This document shows, piece after piece, positions 16,185 through 25,377 of a stretch of 64,000 bases of DNA. The stretch comes from JBCAXA01 sp038534295 (lineage in GTDB: Bacteria; Pseudomonadota; Gammaproteobacteria; Steroidobacterales; Woeseiaceae). A program made the translations under genes and the position numbers. Each line of letters starts with the position of its first letter. Position 1 is the first letter of the stretch. The notes beneath the pieces were generated by a model. That model saw only the letters and a list, made by a program, of their open reading frames with translations. It was not told where the DNA came from and ran no database searches. Location of the stretch: positions 1 to 64,000 of the forward strand of contig JBCAXA010000005.1 in assembly GCA_038534295.1 (NCBI GenBank). Reading direction: 5' to 3'.

Positions 16185-17057
16185 TCACGACGCGCGCCGT
16201 ACGGCGCCGGCACTCGTCCCGAACGCTTTGCTAAACGCGCGCGAGAAAGCCGCCTCGGAACGGTAGCCAACCGCATCGGCGACATCGGCAACGCCGCGGC
16301 CCGACTCGAGCAGCGATCGGGCTAGCTGCATGCGCCACCACGTTACATAGTGCATCGCCGTCCAACCGCTGAGATCGCGAAATGCCTTTGCAAAGCGCGT
16401 CCTAGACATCGTCGCTTCTGCCGCCAGCGTCTCCAACTGCCAATCGCGGCGCGGATCGGCGTGTACGGCACGCAGAGCTTTGGCAAGGCGTGCGTCACCG
16501 TAGAGATTTAGGAGGCTCGGTTCGCCGCTGATTGCGCTGGCGTAGTGGCGCAGCGCAAAGACGAACAGCAGCTCGCACAAGCGGTCGAGGACGACATTCG
16601 ACGGCGTTTCGCTGGCAAGACTCTCGGCAACAATCAGCTGCAAAAGCGTTGTCAACCACGCCGTATCGTGAGTACGCGGCAGAATGAATACCGGCGGCAA
16701 CGAATCGAGCAGCGCGGCGTTGCCGGTATGCTGAAACACGACTTCGCCGCACAGCATGCTCGTGCCGGGCTGATCTTGGGCACTCGCGATCGCGAGGTGC
16801 CGCTGCGGGCCGCTTGCCGGACCGACCGGCGTCATCGTGTGGGCGATCTCACGCGGAAATAGCACGAGATCACCCTCAGCGAGATGCCACTCGCCGTGCC
16901 CCGGAACCGTGAGGCGACAATCGCCCTGGGTTGGCATATGAAAACAGGTGTTGCCCTCGGAATGCTCACGGATGAGCCAATCGCCGCAGACACGGGCGTT
17001 GTGGTAGACCTCGACGCGCAGGCGAACCAGACGCAGCAGATCGTTGAGCGCGGACAA
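16185..17057 (-). CDS. AraC-family transcriptional regulator
   Basis: The C-terminal ~100 residues hold two helix-turn-helix motifs typical of AraC (LETLAAEATMSRTRFAKAFR and VADVADAVGYRSEAAFSRAF). The N-terminal ~150 residues are a cupin-type sensor domain (GDLVLFPREIAHTM). The chosen TTG start at 17057 has GGGAG six bases upstream and gives 290 aa. A longer frame back to 17198 would overlap the divergent gene start and adds odd sequence. It probably controls the divergent CMD-family gene. Confidence 0.82.
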   Translation of the reverse strand: MSALNDLLRLVRLRVEVYHNARVCGDWLIREHSEGNTCFHMPTQGDCRLTVPGHGEWHLAEGDLVLFPREIAHTMTPVGPASGPQRHLAIASAQDQPGTSMLCGEVVFQHTGNAALLDSLPPVFILPRTHDTAWLTTLLQLIVAESLASETPSNVVLDRLCELLFVFALRHYASAISGEPSLLNLYGDARLAKALRAVHADPRRDWQLETLAAEATMSRTRFAKAFRDLSGWTAMHYVTWWRMQLARSLLESGRGVADVADAVGYRSEAAFSRAFSKAFGTSAGAVRRAS

Positions 17058-17191
17058 GCGGTACTCCCGAGCAATAAATCGGCACGAAGCAGCATTCAAT
17101 GTACCGGCGCGCGGCCCTACAGTACACCTCAAGATCACGGCGCCGGGCCGACCCCGGTAGAGCAAAGCCAATCGAATTTTAGGAGATGACC

Positions 17192-17737
17192 ATGTCATTC
17201 ACGATCCACACCCCTGAAACTGCACCAGCCGGCAGCAAGCCGCTTTTGGACGCATCGATCAAAGCCTTCGGCATGGTGCCGAACCTGCACGGCGTTTTCG
17301 CCGAATCGCCGCAGGCACTCGAGGCGTACCAGCGCTTGCATCAGCTGTTTTCCGATACGAGCTTGGACGCCGAAGAGCTAACCGTTGTCTGGCAGACGAT
17401 CAACGTCGAGCACGAATGTCACTATTGCGTACCGGCGCACACGGCCATAGCGCACAGCATGAAAGTCGACGCGGCCATCATTGACGCACTTCGCAATCGC
17501 ACCGCACTGCCGACCGCCAAGCTACAAACGCTGCGCGAAACAACGCTAGCGCTGGTTCGCAACCGCGGCCGGTTGAGCGACGATGAGTTGGCGAAATTCC
17601 GCGCCGTCGGTTACGGCAATCAGCAGCTGCTGGAAATCGTGCTCGGCATCGCCCAAAAGGTAATGAGCAACTACACCAACCACCTCGCCGACACGCCGGT
17701 CGACGCGCCGTTCCAAAAATTCGTTAACGCCGCTTAA
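17192..17737 (+). CDS. Carboxymuconolactone decarboxylase/AhpD-family protein
   Basis: 181 aa. The AhpD-like core shows VWQTINVEHECHYCVPAHTAIA with the CxxC redox pair and downstream His, the proton-relay arrangement of peroxidase-type members. Downstream LALVRNRGRLSDDELAKF and VLGIAQKVMSNYTNHL are also typical. AGGAG lies seven bases before the ATG at 17192, which is preferred over the ATG at 17186. It is divergent from the AraC gene and followed by a terminator. Antioxidant activity is an inference from CxxC. Confidence 0.88.
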   Translation: MSFTIHTPETAPAGSKPLLDASIKAFGMVPNLHGVFAESPQALEAYQRLHQLFSDTSLDAEELTVVWQTINVEHECHYCVPAHTAIAHSMKVDAAIIDALRNRTALPTAKLQTLRETTLALVRNRGRLSDDELAKFRAVGYGNQQLLEIVLGIAQKVMSNYTNHLADTPVDAPFQKFVNAA

Positions 17738-17780
17738 CCCCCCGTTGCGTCGGTCTCCCCCCTCCCACCGACGCGACCTT

Positions 17781-17828
17781 GCCATCGAAAAGATGGCCGA
17801 AAGCCCCGCCTAGGCGGGGCTTTTTTTA
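17781..17828 (+). terminator. Double hairpin and intrinsic terminator after the CMD-family gene
   Basis: A small hairpin GCCATC/GATGGC (17781-17797) is followed by the perfect palindrome AAAGCCCCGCC/ against its mirror (17800-17823) and a run of T to 17827. The stem has 11 or more base pairs, so termination on the plus strand is likely. The A-run before it is short, so it is less likely to be bidirectional. Confidence 0.85.
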
Positions 17829-17943
17829 TTGCGCCCGCAAGCGACCTCACAAATTTGCTCGCCTAGGGGGCTCGGCAGCGCGTTCCGGGTCAACCTCTGC
17901 CGGCGCGACGCGTTGCGAGGTTATGGCCTTGGGAGTCGCGCAC

Positions 17944-18960
17944 ATGAGTATCCGTATTGCATGCTGGTATTTGCCCGTCTGTTTAGCGATCACGGCGTGT
18001 GGCGGAGGCGGTGGGAGCACGCCAAGCACCGCCGACGAACCCGTCGCACCGCCGCCAGCGAATACCGCCGAGCGTTCTGAGGTGGTGATCGACGTCGACA
18101 GCAAAGCGCGCACCTACACCCTGTATGTGCCGGCCGCTTACGAGGCCGGCAATCCGGCGGTCGTGCTGTTGCACGGCGGGTCGCAAAGCATGCGCGCGGT
18201 ACTCGAAGATGACGTGACGTCGTTTCGATGGGTAGACTTGGCTGACGCAGAGGGCTTCCTCGTCATCGCTCCGAATGGCTTCAACAATGCCCTCGACGAC
18301 GGGCTCGGCGACAGTCAATCGTGGAACGACCTGCGCGATGACCGCTCCGGCAATACGTCGCTGCAGGATGACCGCGGTTTCATCCTGCAGGTGCTCGACC
18401 ACGTGCACGGCACCACCGGTTTTGACCTGACGCGGGTCCTTGTGAGCGGCGCATCGAATGGCGGCATGATGGCGATGCGTCTTTTGATCGAGTCTCCCGA
18501 GCGCTTCGCAGGTGGCGCAGTTTTTATCGCCGCGCTGCCGGAAGAGCCCATCCCGAACCCCGCCGAACCGACGCCAATTTTTCTGTTGAATGGCACCGAG
18601 GACTCGCTGGTCCTATTCGACGGCGGGATCGTCGGCAGAAATGGCGCACCGACGCGATCGGTGCCTGACACGGTTGCCTATTGGGTCGCCGCGACTGGAT
18701 CCGATGCCAATCAAGAACAAGTGGTTGATCTGCCGGACAGCGTGCCAACGGACGCCTGTACGCTGACCGAAACGACCTACTCTTCACTCGTCTCCGGCCT
18801 GCCGACAGTGCGATTTATTGAGGCAATCGGGGGTGGGCACAACACGCCGGACCCGTCGCCGCCGTTTCGCAATCAGGCCGTGCTCGAGATCATTGGCAAT
18901 GAATGCCGCGATGCCCACGGCGTTGATCTAGCTTGGGCATTTCTGCAGCAGTACCTGTAG
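17944..18960 (+). CDS. PHB-depolymerase-type esterase lipoprotein (LpqC-like)
   Basis: 338 aa from an ATG eight bases after GGGAG. The signal peptide ends in CLAITAC and a Gly/Ser linker, indicating a lipoprotein. The catalytic domain follows the LpqC/feruloyl esterase pattern: AVVLLHGGSQS (oxyanion strand), FLVIAPNGFNN, the nucleophile GASNGGMMAMRL, PIFLLNGTEDSLV with the acid and GGGHNTPD with the histidine. Substrates in the family are polyesters or phenolic esters; which applies here is unknown. Confidence 0.85.
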   Translation: MSIRIACWYLPVCLAITACGGGGGSTPSTADEPVAPPPANTAERSEVVIDVDSKARTYTLYVPAAYEAGNPAVVLLHGGSQSMRAVLEDDVTSFRWVDLADAEGFLVIAPNGFNNALDDGLGDSQSWNDLRDDRSGNTSLQDDRGFILQVLDHVHGTTGFDLTRVLVSGASNGGMMAMRLLIESPERFAGGAVFIAALPEEPIPNPAEPTPIFLLNGTEDSLVLFDGGIVGRNGAPTRSVPDTVAYWVAATGSDANQEQVVDLPDSVPTDACTLTETTYSSLVSGLPTVRFIEAIGGGHNTPDPSPPFRNQAVLEIIGNECRDAHGVDLAWAFLQQYL

Positions 18961-19362
18961 TTTTTTCGCGCTGCTCCAAACGCGCGGCGTTGCCCTGATA
19001 TCGAAAACGCGCGTTTACAATTTTTCACACTTCGACGACGGTTTTTTCACGGTCGATGGTCTAACTTTCCCTATCGACAACGACACGACACCAAAACTGA
19101 AACGCCGTTCGTTACAACTTGCAGCGCACAAACGCGTTGAGCAGCTCGACGCACGTCATACACGGCTCGTCTGAAAATTGATGCACACAATGAACTATGT
19201 CTTCACAAAAACACTCAAACGGATATCTGCCGTTTGCTCGGCATCGCAAGGACCTTTGATGCCGATCGCCCTGCAGTCCCTGGTTAACGACATCCTTGCG
19301 TCACGTGCAATTAAGAATTGTGCGGACGTTTCTCCGCAAATCACTTTCCGCGATCGCCGGCT
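18961..19362. other. Intergenic region, no gene seen
   Basis: About 400 bases, visibly more AT-rich than its neighbours, with several T-runs (for example TTTTTT at 18961 and 19041) that may end the esterase transcript. A frame without a start codon reads plausibly as protein up to a stop at 19172-19174, and a 62-codon frame starts at 19178; neither is convincing. It probably carries the promoter of the SRPBCC gene. Confidence 0.5.
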
Positions 19363-19809
19363 ATGAACGACAGAGTACGACCCATGCTTACGCTCGAAGA
19401 ACGGATTCGAATAGACGCGCCGCAAGAGCGGGTGTTCGAACTAATCGATGATCTTGATGAGTGGCCGCGCTGGAACGCGGGCATCGCTTCGATGGAGTTG
19501 AACGGCGGCTTCGCGCCGGGCGAACGCGGCACTCTGACGACCAACCGCGGCATGCGCGTTTGTATCCGCTGCCGCGCGTACGACGATCCGCGCTACATTG
19601 CGCTTGATGAACGACGTGCGCTGTATGTGATTGAGCGCACGATGACCTTGCAGCCCGAAGGCGAAGCGACGTGGGTTAATCTGCAGTTGCGCTACCGCGG
19701 CCCCAATGGGCTTATCGGCGGTCTGATCGGTCATTCGACGACCAAGCAGCAAATGGCGGTTTCGTTGCGCGCCCTGAAACGGCTCACAGAGGCGCTGCCA
19801 GTCGCTTAA
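19363..19809 (+). CDS. SRPBCC-family (START-like) protein
   Basis: 148 aa. The opening IRIDAPQERVFELIDDLDEWPRW is the signature of polyketide-cyclase/SRPBCC domains, followed by beta strands and the amphipathic C-terminal helix TKQQMAVSLRALKRLTEAL. These bind hydrophobic ligands in a deep cavity. The start could also be the ATG at 19384, seven codons downstream. Stand-alone gene, ligand unknown. Confidence 0.8.
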   Translation: MNDRVRPMLTLEERIRIDAPQERVFELIDDLDEWPRWNAGIASMELNGGFAPGERGTLTTNRGMRVCIRCRAYDDPRYIALDERRALYVIERTMTLQPEGEATWVNLQLRYRGPNGLIGGLIGHSTTKQQMAVSLRALKRLTEALPVA

Positions 19810-19823
19810 GGCTTGAGCGGCGT

Positions 19824-21077
19824 TTACTGCCCGCCGGGTGCCTCGAACACGGCACGCAGCGCGCCTTCTGGCAGCGCCGGCCAACGCAATCCGTCGATCC
19901 CAACCATCGTATCTGCCGCAACCATCGCGTTCAGAATCGCTTCCTCCGTCGCTTCGATGGTCGCGACAAAAAACGGCGACAGGTCGTCGTTGGGGTGCAT
20001 TCGCAGACCTGCGGATATTTTGTCTTCGTGCAACCGCCCATCGTGCGCCGTTGAAAACGACAGAAAGATATCGCCGGATCCGTCACTGGAAATACCGCCG
20101 ATCCGACCGATCGCAAGGGACGGCCGCTTCGCAATCCGGTGCAACTGGTGCGGCAACAACGGTGCGTCCGTCGCGACGATGACGATGATTGACCCGTCGG
20201 CCGGCCGATTAGATGCGCCGGCCCTGCCGTCTATTTCGTCGCAGAAGGGCAGCTGGTCAGCGTACCGACCCTGAATGGCCCGATCGACGTAACACGGCGG
20301 CTGAGCGCCACGAACGATCGACGTCACCGGCACACCCGCAACCGTTCTGAACGAGCGACGGCCACCATAGTTGCACTGCACGAGGACGCCAACCGTGTAA
20401 CTGACGTCGTCGTCGAACTCGACGATCCGAGACGACGTGCCAATACCGCCCTTGAAGCCGTTGCAGATCATCCCGGTGCCACCGCCAACACTGCCCTCGG
20501 CAACGCGACCGGTGGTCGCTCTAGCCAACGCCTCGAGTGCGTGGTCCCGCGTAACGTGGAAACCATTGGTGTCGTTCAACGCTCCGTCGTAGGTTTCTGC
20601 CACCACGGGCGCATGCCAGGAGGCCTTCCAGCCTTTGTCCACCATCCACGCTACGGCCGCATCGCGAACGACGCCGACACTGTGTGTGTTCGTAATCAGC
20701 ACCGGCCCGTCGAGCAACCCGCGCTCATCGATCCAGGTCGTGCCGGTCATCTCGCCCGACGCATTTAGTGTGAACCACGATGCGAAAACCGGACTGGTCG
20801 ACGTCTTCCCGCGCGGATGAATCGCCGTTACACCCGTTCGAATCGGGCCTTGCCCGACGACCAGCGCTCCATCGCCAGATATCAGCGTGGTGTGACCGAC
20901 CTCGACACCAGCCACGTCGGTGATGGCATTTAACGGGCCCGGTTGCCCCGGAAACGGCGCGCCTAGATCACGTGCCCGCTGCGCGGTCGCTTCGTGCCCG
21001 TCTGCGAAACCGACCGAAGCGGAGAGACTTACAAATGCCAACGCAAAGATCGATCCAACAATTCGTTTCACGCGCAT
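19824..21077 (-). CDS. P1-family peptidase (DmpA/L-aminopeptidase-D-esterase type), exported
   Basis: 417 aa with a signal peptide (cleavage near VGFADG). The family start LNAITDVAGVEVGHTTL and TGVTAIHP is followed by GLLDGPVLITNTHSVGVVRDA and the autoprocessing and nucleophile region GGGTGMICNGFKGGIGTSSR, where the Ser after Gly-Thr is the expected N-terminal nucleophile of the beta chain. These enzymes release N-terminal or beta-amino acids. A periplasmic location is inferred from the signal peptide. Confidence 0.9.
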   Translation of the reverse strand: MRVKRIVGSIFALAFVSLSASVGFADGHEATAQRARDLGAPFPGQPGPLNAITDVAGVEVGHTTLISGDGALVVGQGPIRTGVTAIHPRGKTSTSPVFASWFTLNASGEMTGTTWIDERGLLDGPVLITNTHSVGVVRDAAVAWMVDKGWKASWHAPVVAETYDGALNDTNGFHVTRDHALEALARATTGRVAEGSVGGGTGMICNGFKGGIGTSSRIVEFDDDVSYTVGVLVQCNYGGRRSFRTVAGVPVTSIVRGAQPPCYVDRAIQGRYADQLPFCDEIDGRAGASNRPADGSIIVIVATDAPLLPHQLHRIAKRPSLAIGRIGGISSDGSGDIFLSFSTAHDGRLHEDKISAGLRMHPNDDLSPFFVATIEATEEAILNAMVAADTMVGIDGLRWPALPEGALRAVFEAPGGQ

Positions 21078-21190
21078 CCCTCGGTGCAGTGTGCGCCGAT
21101 CCTAGCATCGTTGGCGGTCGACAAAGGGACACAAGACGGCGAACCGCCACCATCGGCCGACGGAGCGTTGCTGAGTAAATGATCGAGCAG

Positions 21191-21697
21191 TTAGGGCGCA
21201 GTGAAAACCAAGCGCCAGTGCTCGACGACCGGTTCGTAGTCGACGACGGTGCGTGAATTCATTGGCACATCGCGATAGACAGTAATCACACGGCTGTCGC
21301 CCGGCTCAACGTCAAACAGATAAACGATCAGATCCTTGTAATGATCGCGATGAAAGCCGGCAGGGCGCCGGATCGACTTATGCTCCCACCGTGATTGGAA
21401 TATCCGATGCACGCCGACGCCGTCGATCGCGTGCAGCGAGAGCCGATTCACGAAACCGAGCTCTTCGAGATACGGCCCGCGGTCCATCAACAGCACGCCC
21501 TCTGGCCACGGGTCCTTGTCGAGCCCAGCGAGTCGGGCCGCCGGCCCGCCGCCATTTTTGTAACGTTTGACGTAGGGCTTGGCTTGGATTTCGGCGAGGC
21601 GCTCCGCCGATATATTCAGCGTGCGATTGACCGCTGGGTCAGAGTCCGGCGAGCACCCGGCCAACACGAGCAATGCACTGGCGAGTAAACGTCGCAT
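21191..21697 (-). CDS. Hypothetical lipoprotein (168 aa)
   Basis: The signal peptide ends in the lipobox LVLAGC. The mature part contains WPEGVLLMDRGPYLEELGFVN and LSLHAIDGVGVHRIFQ, which recall PDZ-like strands as in GspC proteins, then YLFDVEPGDSRVITVYRD. I do not recognise a family with confidence. It sits between the P1 peptidase and the divergent porin gene. Confidence 0.65.
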   Translation of the reverse strand: MRRLLASALLVLAGCSPDSDPAVNRTLNISAERLAEIQAKPYVKRYKNGGGPAARLAGLDKDPWPEGVLLMDRGPYLEELGFVNRLSLHAIDGVGVHRIFQSRWEHKSIRRPAGFHRDHYKDLIVYLFDVEPGDSRVITVYRDVPMNSRTVVDYEPVVEHWRLVFTAP

Positions 21698-21906
21698 ACG
21701 AACATTATTCGCCGCTGCAGCGCGAGATTATCTGCAATGCGTCTCAGAATTTGACACAGATTAGTCGTTGCAAGGAGCGCTCGACCACGCGACTGCCAGT
21801 ACTCTTGCCGTGCTGCAACGGCGCACGGACCGTGCGCTGTGACGCGCGATCACAGGCTTCGATGGGCATGCAACCATCCGAGGAGCTCGCTGCCGAGGAT
21901 CTGCCC

Positions 21907-23268
21907 GTGACCAATTTCCGACCGCCATGCGCCGTGGTTTTTTCTGTTGTATTACTGCTGCCTGTCCCGCTATGGGCCGATACCGCTGCCGACCTCGCCG
22001 CGCTCAAAGCGCAAATCGATGCGCTGGCGAAAATCGTCGAAGCACAGGCGGCCAGAATCGACGAGTTAGAAAGCGGTCAGCAGACGCCTGACGCGCCACC
22101 GGCCGACGCGGCGGATACCGAAGTTAGATCGGCGGCAGCTCGGCAGCCCTTGGGCCGGTTTCCCGATGACGCAATCGTTACGGCCGGCGACTTCGATGGC
22201 TCGATCAATATCCCCGGCACCGAAGCTTCCGTCCGTCTCGGTGGTTTCGTTCGCGCCGAGGGCAACTACGATTTCGACAGCCTCGGTTTTCAGGACACCG
22301 TGTCGGTCCGTCGCATACCGCTGGACGGCACTGATGACGACGATACATCGCAATCGCGGTTTCACGTTCGCAACTCGCGGATGAACCTGGACTACCGGCG
22401 TAAGACAAAGTTTGGCGAGTTGCGAACTTTCGTTGAATGGGACTTTTTTGGGGGCGGCTCCGAGTTCATCAACAACTATGAGTTTCGCCTTCGGAACGCC
22501 GCCGCAGGTATCGGCAACTTTTACTTTGGTCAGTGGTGGTCGCACTTCGACGACGTCAGCACGACGCCGGAAGGCGCCGATTTCGGCGGGCCGCTGGGCG
22601 TGCCTGTTCTTAGAAACCCGGGCGTTCGCTGGTCGCAAAACGTTTCGGACAACTGGCGTGTTGGCCTAGGCGTCGAGAATCCCACCGGCGACCTTGACGG
22701 TCCCGACGAACTGCTTGCGTCCGACAGCGTGCCGGACGTTTCGGGTTTTGTCCGGTATTCGCAGCCATGGGGCCACGTGCGTTTGGCTGGGCTCGTGCGT
22801 CGGCTGGAGTCGCTCGACGACGAGCAGTTTGTTCTAGGTGCCAACTTCACCGGTCGTGTCGCGCTGCCGTATGCGGATCGGCGCGACAACATCAGCTTCC
22901 AGTTTCAGGCCGGTGAAGGCTTCACGCATTATTACTCGACGTTCTCTGGTGTCGGTCTGAATGGAGTCGTCGACACGGACGGGACCATCGAGGCAACCGG
23001 GATCGTCGGGGGATTTTTGGCCTTCCAGCACTGGTGGGACGCCCGCTGGCGCTCAACGCTGCAGGCCAGCTTCCTCGAACTCGACTCGCCCGCCGGCTCG
23101 GATACCCTCGCGTTCGACAACGGTCGTTACTACAGCGGCAACGTGTTCTGGACACCGATTGACGGGGTGACGCTCGGTCTGGATCTGATTTACGCCGAGC
23201 AGGAAGTCGTGTCCGGCGCCGAAGGCGATGGCATGCGCGTGCACGCCATCGCCCGATTCGATTTTTGA
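21907..23268 (+). CDS. DcaP-like outer-membrane porin
   Basis: 453 aa from GTG at 21907, chosen because GAGGA lies about seven bases upstream and a clean signal peptide follows (VVFSVVLLLPVPLWADT). A short coiled-coil helix (LKAQIDALAKIVEAQAARI) precedes the barrel, as in trimeric DcaP porins. Barrel strands show VRLGGFVRAEGNYDFDSLG, HVRNSRMNLDYRRKTKFGEL and NFYFGQWWSHFDDVST, and the protein ends with aromatic F. Substrates of the family are small, often dicarboxylic, solutes. It converges on the multicopper oxidase gene. Confidence 0.87.
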   Translation: MTNFRPPCAVVFSVVLLLPVPLWADTAADLAALKAQIDALAKIVEAQAARIDELESGQQTPDAPPADAADTEVRSAAARQPLGRFPDDAIVTAGDFDGSINIPGTEASVRLGGFVRAEGNYDFDSLGFQDTVSVRRIPLDGTDDDDTSQSRFHVRNSRMNLDYRRKTKFGELRTFVEWDFFGGGSEFINNYEFRLRNAAAGIGNFYFGQWWSHFDDVSTTPEGADFGGPLGVPVLRNPGVRWSQNVSDNWRVGLGVENPTGDLDGPDELLASDSVPDVSGFVRYSQPWGHVRLAGLVRRLESLDDEQFVLGANFTGRVALPYADRRDNISFQFQAGEGFTHYYSTFSGVGLNGVVDTDGTIEATGIVGGFLAFQHWWDARWRSTLQASFLELDSPAGSDTLAFDNGRYYSGNVFWTPIDGVTLGLDLIYAEQEVVSGAEGDGMRVHAIARFDF

Positions 23269-23274
23269 CGACCG

Positions 23275-25332
23275 TCAGTGGTGCGCACCGCTATGCTTCG
23301 GGCTAGGCATCGAGATCGTTAGCGCCTGCATCATGCCAAAGTCTTCGTGATCGAGGATATGGCAGTGCAGTACGAAGGTACCGATGTAGCGTCGATACCG
23401 CGTGCGGACCGTCACGACGAAAGGCTCACCGAACAGATTGGTCGGCACGAATACGGTGTCCTTCCATTGACCCTTGAGCCCGGCATACACGGAGCCGGAG
23501 CCTGGTGCGCTGACGTCCGCGCCGCTGTCTGGGTCGATGATGCTGACGATCTGGAAGGGATTGACGTGAATGTGGAACGGATGACCTTCTTTGAACGAGG
23601 CCATGATCCACTGCTCGGTGTGCTCGAGGGTCAGTTCGCGATCGATTCGGCCCGCCACGTAGTCATCCGGGTTGTCGATCGTCGGTAGCTCGCCGTCATT
23701 GAGCTGCAAGTTGCCGACAACGAAGCTGTGCGGTTCCGTGTCGAGATCGACGTCGAATCCCAGTGTCTGCGTCCCATCGAGTTCTTCGGCTAGAAGCGAC
23801 TCGTGCGGCTCGAACGCCGTAAGATCAATGCGCTCACCTGACAAGTCGTCGACGATGCGCTGACGTACATTTGGCGGCATGTGGCGACGAGCCGCCGTAA
23901 CGAGCAGGTCTTGCACGCGCTTGCGCAAATTCTGCTCACCGCGCACCGGACGGCCTTCGACCACGACGAAGCCGAGCAGCTGACGCTTGCGCGCTTGCAT
24001 ACGAATGGTCTCGTGCGCCGGCGCATCGTTGTCGATGATGCAATAGACGCCGGGCTCCGGGAACGCCATCAGGACGTCGTCGCGATACCCAGGGTGCATG
24101 TTCATGCGAACTTGCTCGTGCACCTCGCTGCGCGTCAAGCCGTCGAGCGCAATGGAAAACTGCGTAACGGCGGGTCCCGTGCAATTGCCATCGACATACC
24201 GGCTGCGTGCGTCCGGATCCCCGGCCTGGTAAGCGTTGCCTGACTCCGGCGGCGTGTAGCGATGAAAGCTGACCCCGATGGAACCGCTCACGCCAGCGTG
24301 AATAAAGCGCCAACGCTCAAATTCGCCAGCCTTGACACCGCGATAGGTCGGAATGACCCGGCCATTGAGCGCGGTATGGCGGCCAGAGTCGACCCAGCGT
24401 GTTTTGACGATCGGCATCCCGCCAGCATCGATCTCCGGCTCTTCCAGGCCGAACTGGTTGTAACCCTCGATCGCCCCGGTATCGCCCTCGTCACAAATCC
24501 AGGCACCGTCCTCATCTTTTTTGATTTGTACCTCGCCGTTGTCGGAGATGGGCCCGCAGGCGTAGGCAATCTGGGTCGTAAGAATGACGTGCTCGGCCAG
24601 TGGGTCACCGGCGCGATCGCGTAGCAACGTGTCGATGTCGCCGGCGCGCGTTGGCGTCGGCAGTCGCTCACCGCGAATGATCAGCGCACCGGTCATGCCG
24701 CTCGATACCTGCAGCGCGGTCGAGCCGTGCATGTGCGGGTGGTACCAAAACGTGCCGGCCGGGTGGTCCGACGGGATGTTGTACTCGTACGTGAACTCGC
24801 CGCCGGGCGGAATCGACAGCAGCACGTTGTCCGAGTTGCCCGCTGGGCTGACCCATACCCCGTGCGTGTGCATGTTGGTGATGTTGAAGCAGTGCGGCAG
24901 GTTGATGTTGTCGCTGCCCGGGCAGGACGGATCATCGGCAGGCAGATCGTTAATGAGATTGAGACGAAACGTGTCGCCCGGCCGCAAGTTGATCGTCGGC
25001 GGCACGAACGAGACGTCCGGATCGACGCCAGCGCCCTGATAGCTGCGAAGACGCACGGTGTCCATGCGGTCGGTCGATGGGTTGTAAATCTCAGCTTCGG
25101 TGTAGGCGACCCGTGCTGTCCATTCAACGGTGCCGGCTTCGAGTCGCTGCAACGCCGCTCGCCCCTCCATTAGCTCACTCGGTGCACCGTACGACGCAAA
25201 CGAAACACCGGCCGGCGGCGGGCTTGCGATGGTTGCAGAACGCTCCGGAACGTCATCGGCAAATGCCACCGGCATCAGCAGAATTTGGCAAACAGCGACA
25301 CACGACAGTGGCAAGCGGCTTGGCTTTGACAT
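23275..25332 (-). CDS. Exported multicopper oxidase
   Basis: About 685 aa with a signal peptide (cleavage near VAFADD). All four copper motifs are present: NMHTHGVWVSP, FWYHPHMHGST, HPFHIHVNPF and HCHILDHEDFGMM, which provide type 1 (Cys/His/Met) and trinuclear sites. The protein is longer than CueO-like enzymes, with extra sequence between domains 1 and 2. The ATG at 25332 is used because GAGA precedes it; ATG 25338 is possible. It is the last gene of a three-gene exported operon. The substrate (metal, phenolic or other) is not deducible. Confidence 0.93.
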   Translation of the reverse strand: MSKPSRLPLSCVAVCQILLMPVAFADDVPERSATIASPPPAGVSFASYGAPSELMEGRAALQRLEAGTVEWTARVAYTEAEIYNPSTDRMDTVRLRSYQGAGVDPDVSFVPPTINLRPGDTFRLNLINDLPADDPSCPGSDNINLPHCFNITNMHTHGVWVSPAGNSDNVLLSIPPGGEFTYEYNIPSDHPAGTFWYHPHMHGSTALQVSSGMTGALIIRGERLPTPTRAGDIDTLLRDRAGDPLAEHVILTTQIAYACGPISDNGEVQIKKDEDGAWICDEGDTGAIEGYNQFGLEEPEIDAGGMPIVKTRWVDSGRHTALNGRVIPTYRGVKAGEFERWRFIHAGVSGSIGVSFHRYTPPESGNAYQAGDPDARSRYVDGNCTGPAVTQFSIALDGLTRSEVHEQVRMNMHPGYRDDVLMAFPEPGVYCIIDNDAPAHETIRMQARKRQLLGFVVVEGRPVRGEQNLRKRVQDLLVTAARRHMPPNVRQRIVDDLSGERIDLTAFEPHESLLAEELDGTQTLGFDVDLDTEPHSFVVGNLQLNDGELPTIDNPDDYVAGRIDRELTLEHTEQWIMASFKEGHPFHIHVNPFQIVSIIDPDSGADVSAPGSGSVYAGLKGQWKDTVFVPTNLFGEPFVVTVRTRYRRYIGTFVLHCHILDHEDFGMMQALTISMPSPKHSGAHH

Positions 25333-25377
25333 GCTCATTCTCAACAATTGGAGTTAACGGAGGACGCCGAGCAAAAC

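Noticed and set aside
18962..19174. Start-less plus-strand frame reading plausibly as protein before TGA at 19172
   Set aside because: No start codon, AT-rich sequence and no recognisable motif; probably chance or remnant.
19178..19366. Small plus-strand frame of 62 codons
   Set aside because: Overlaps the start of the SRPBCC gene, no Shine-Dalgarno, no family.
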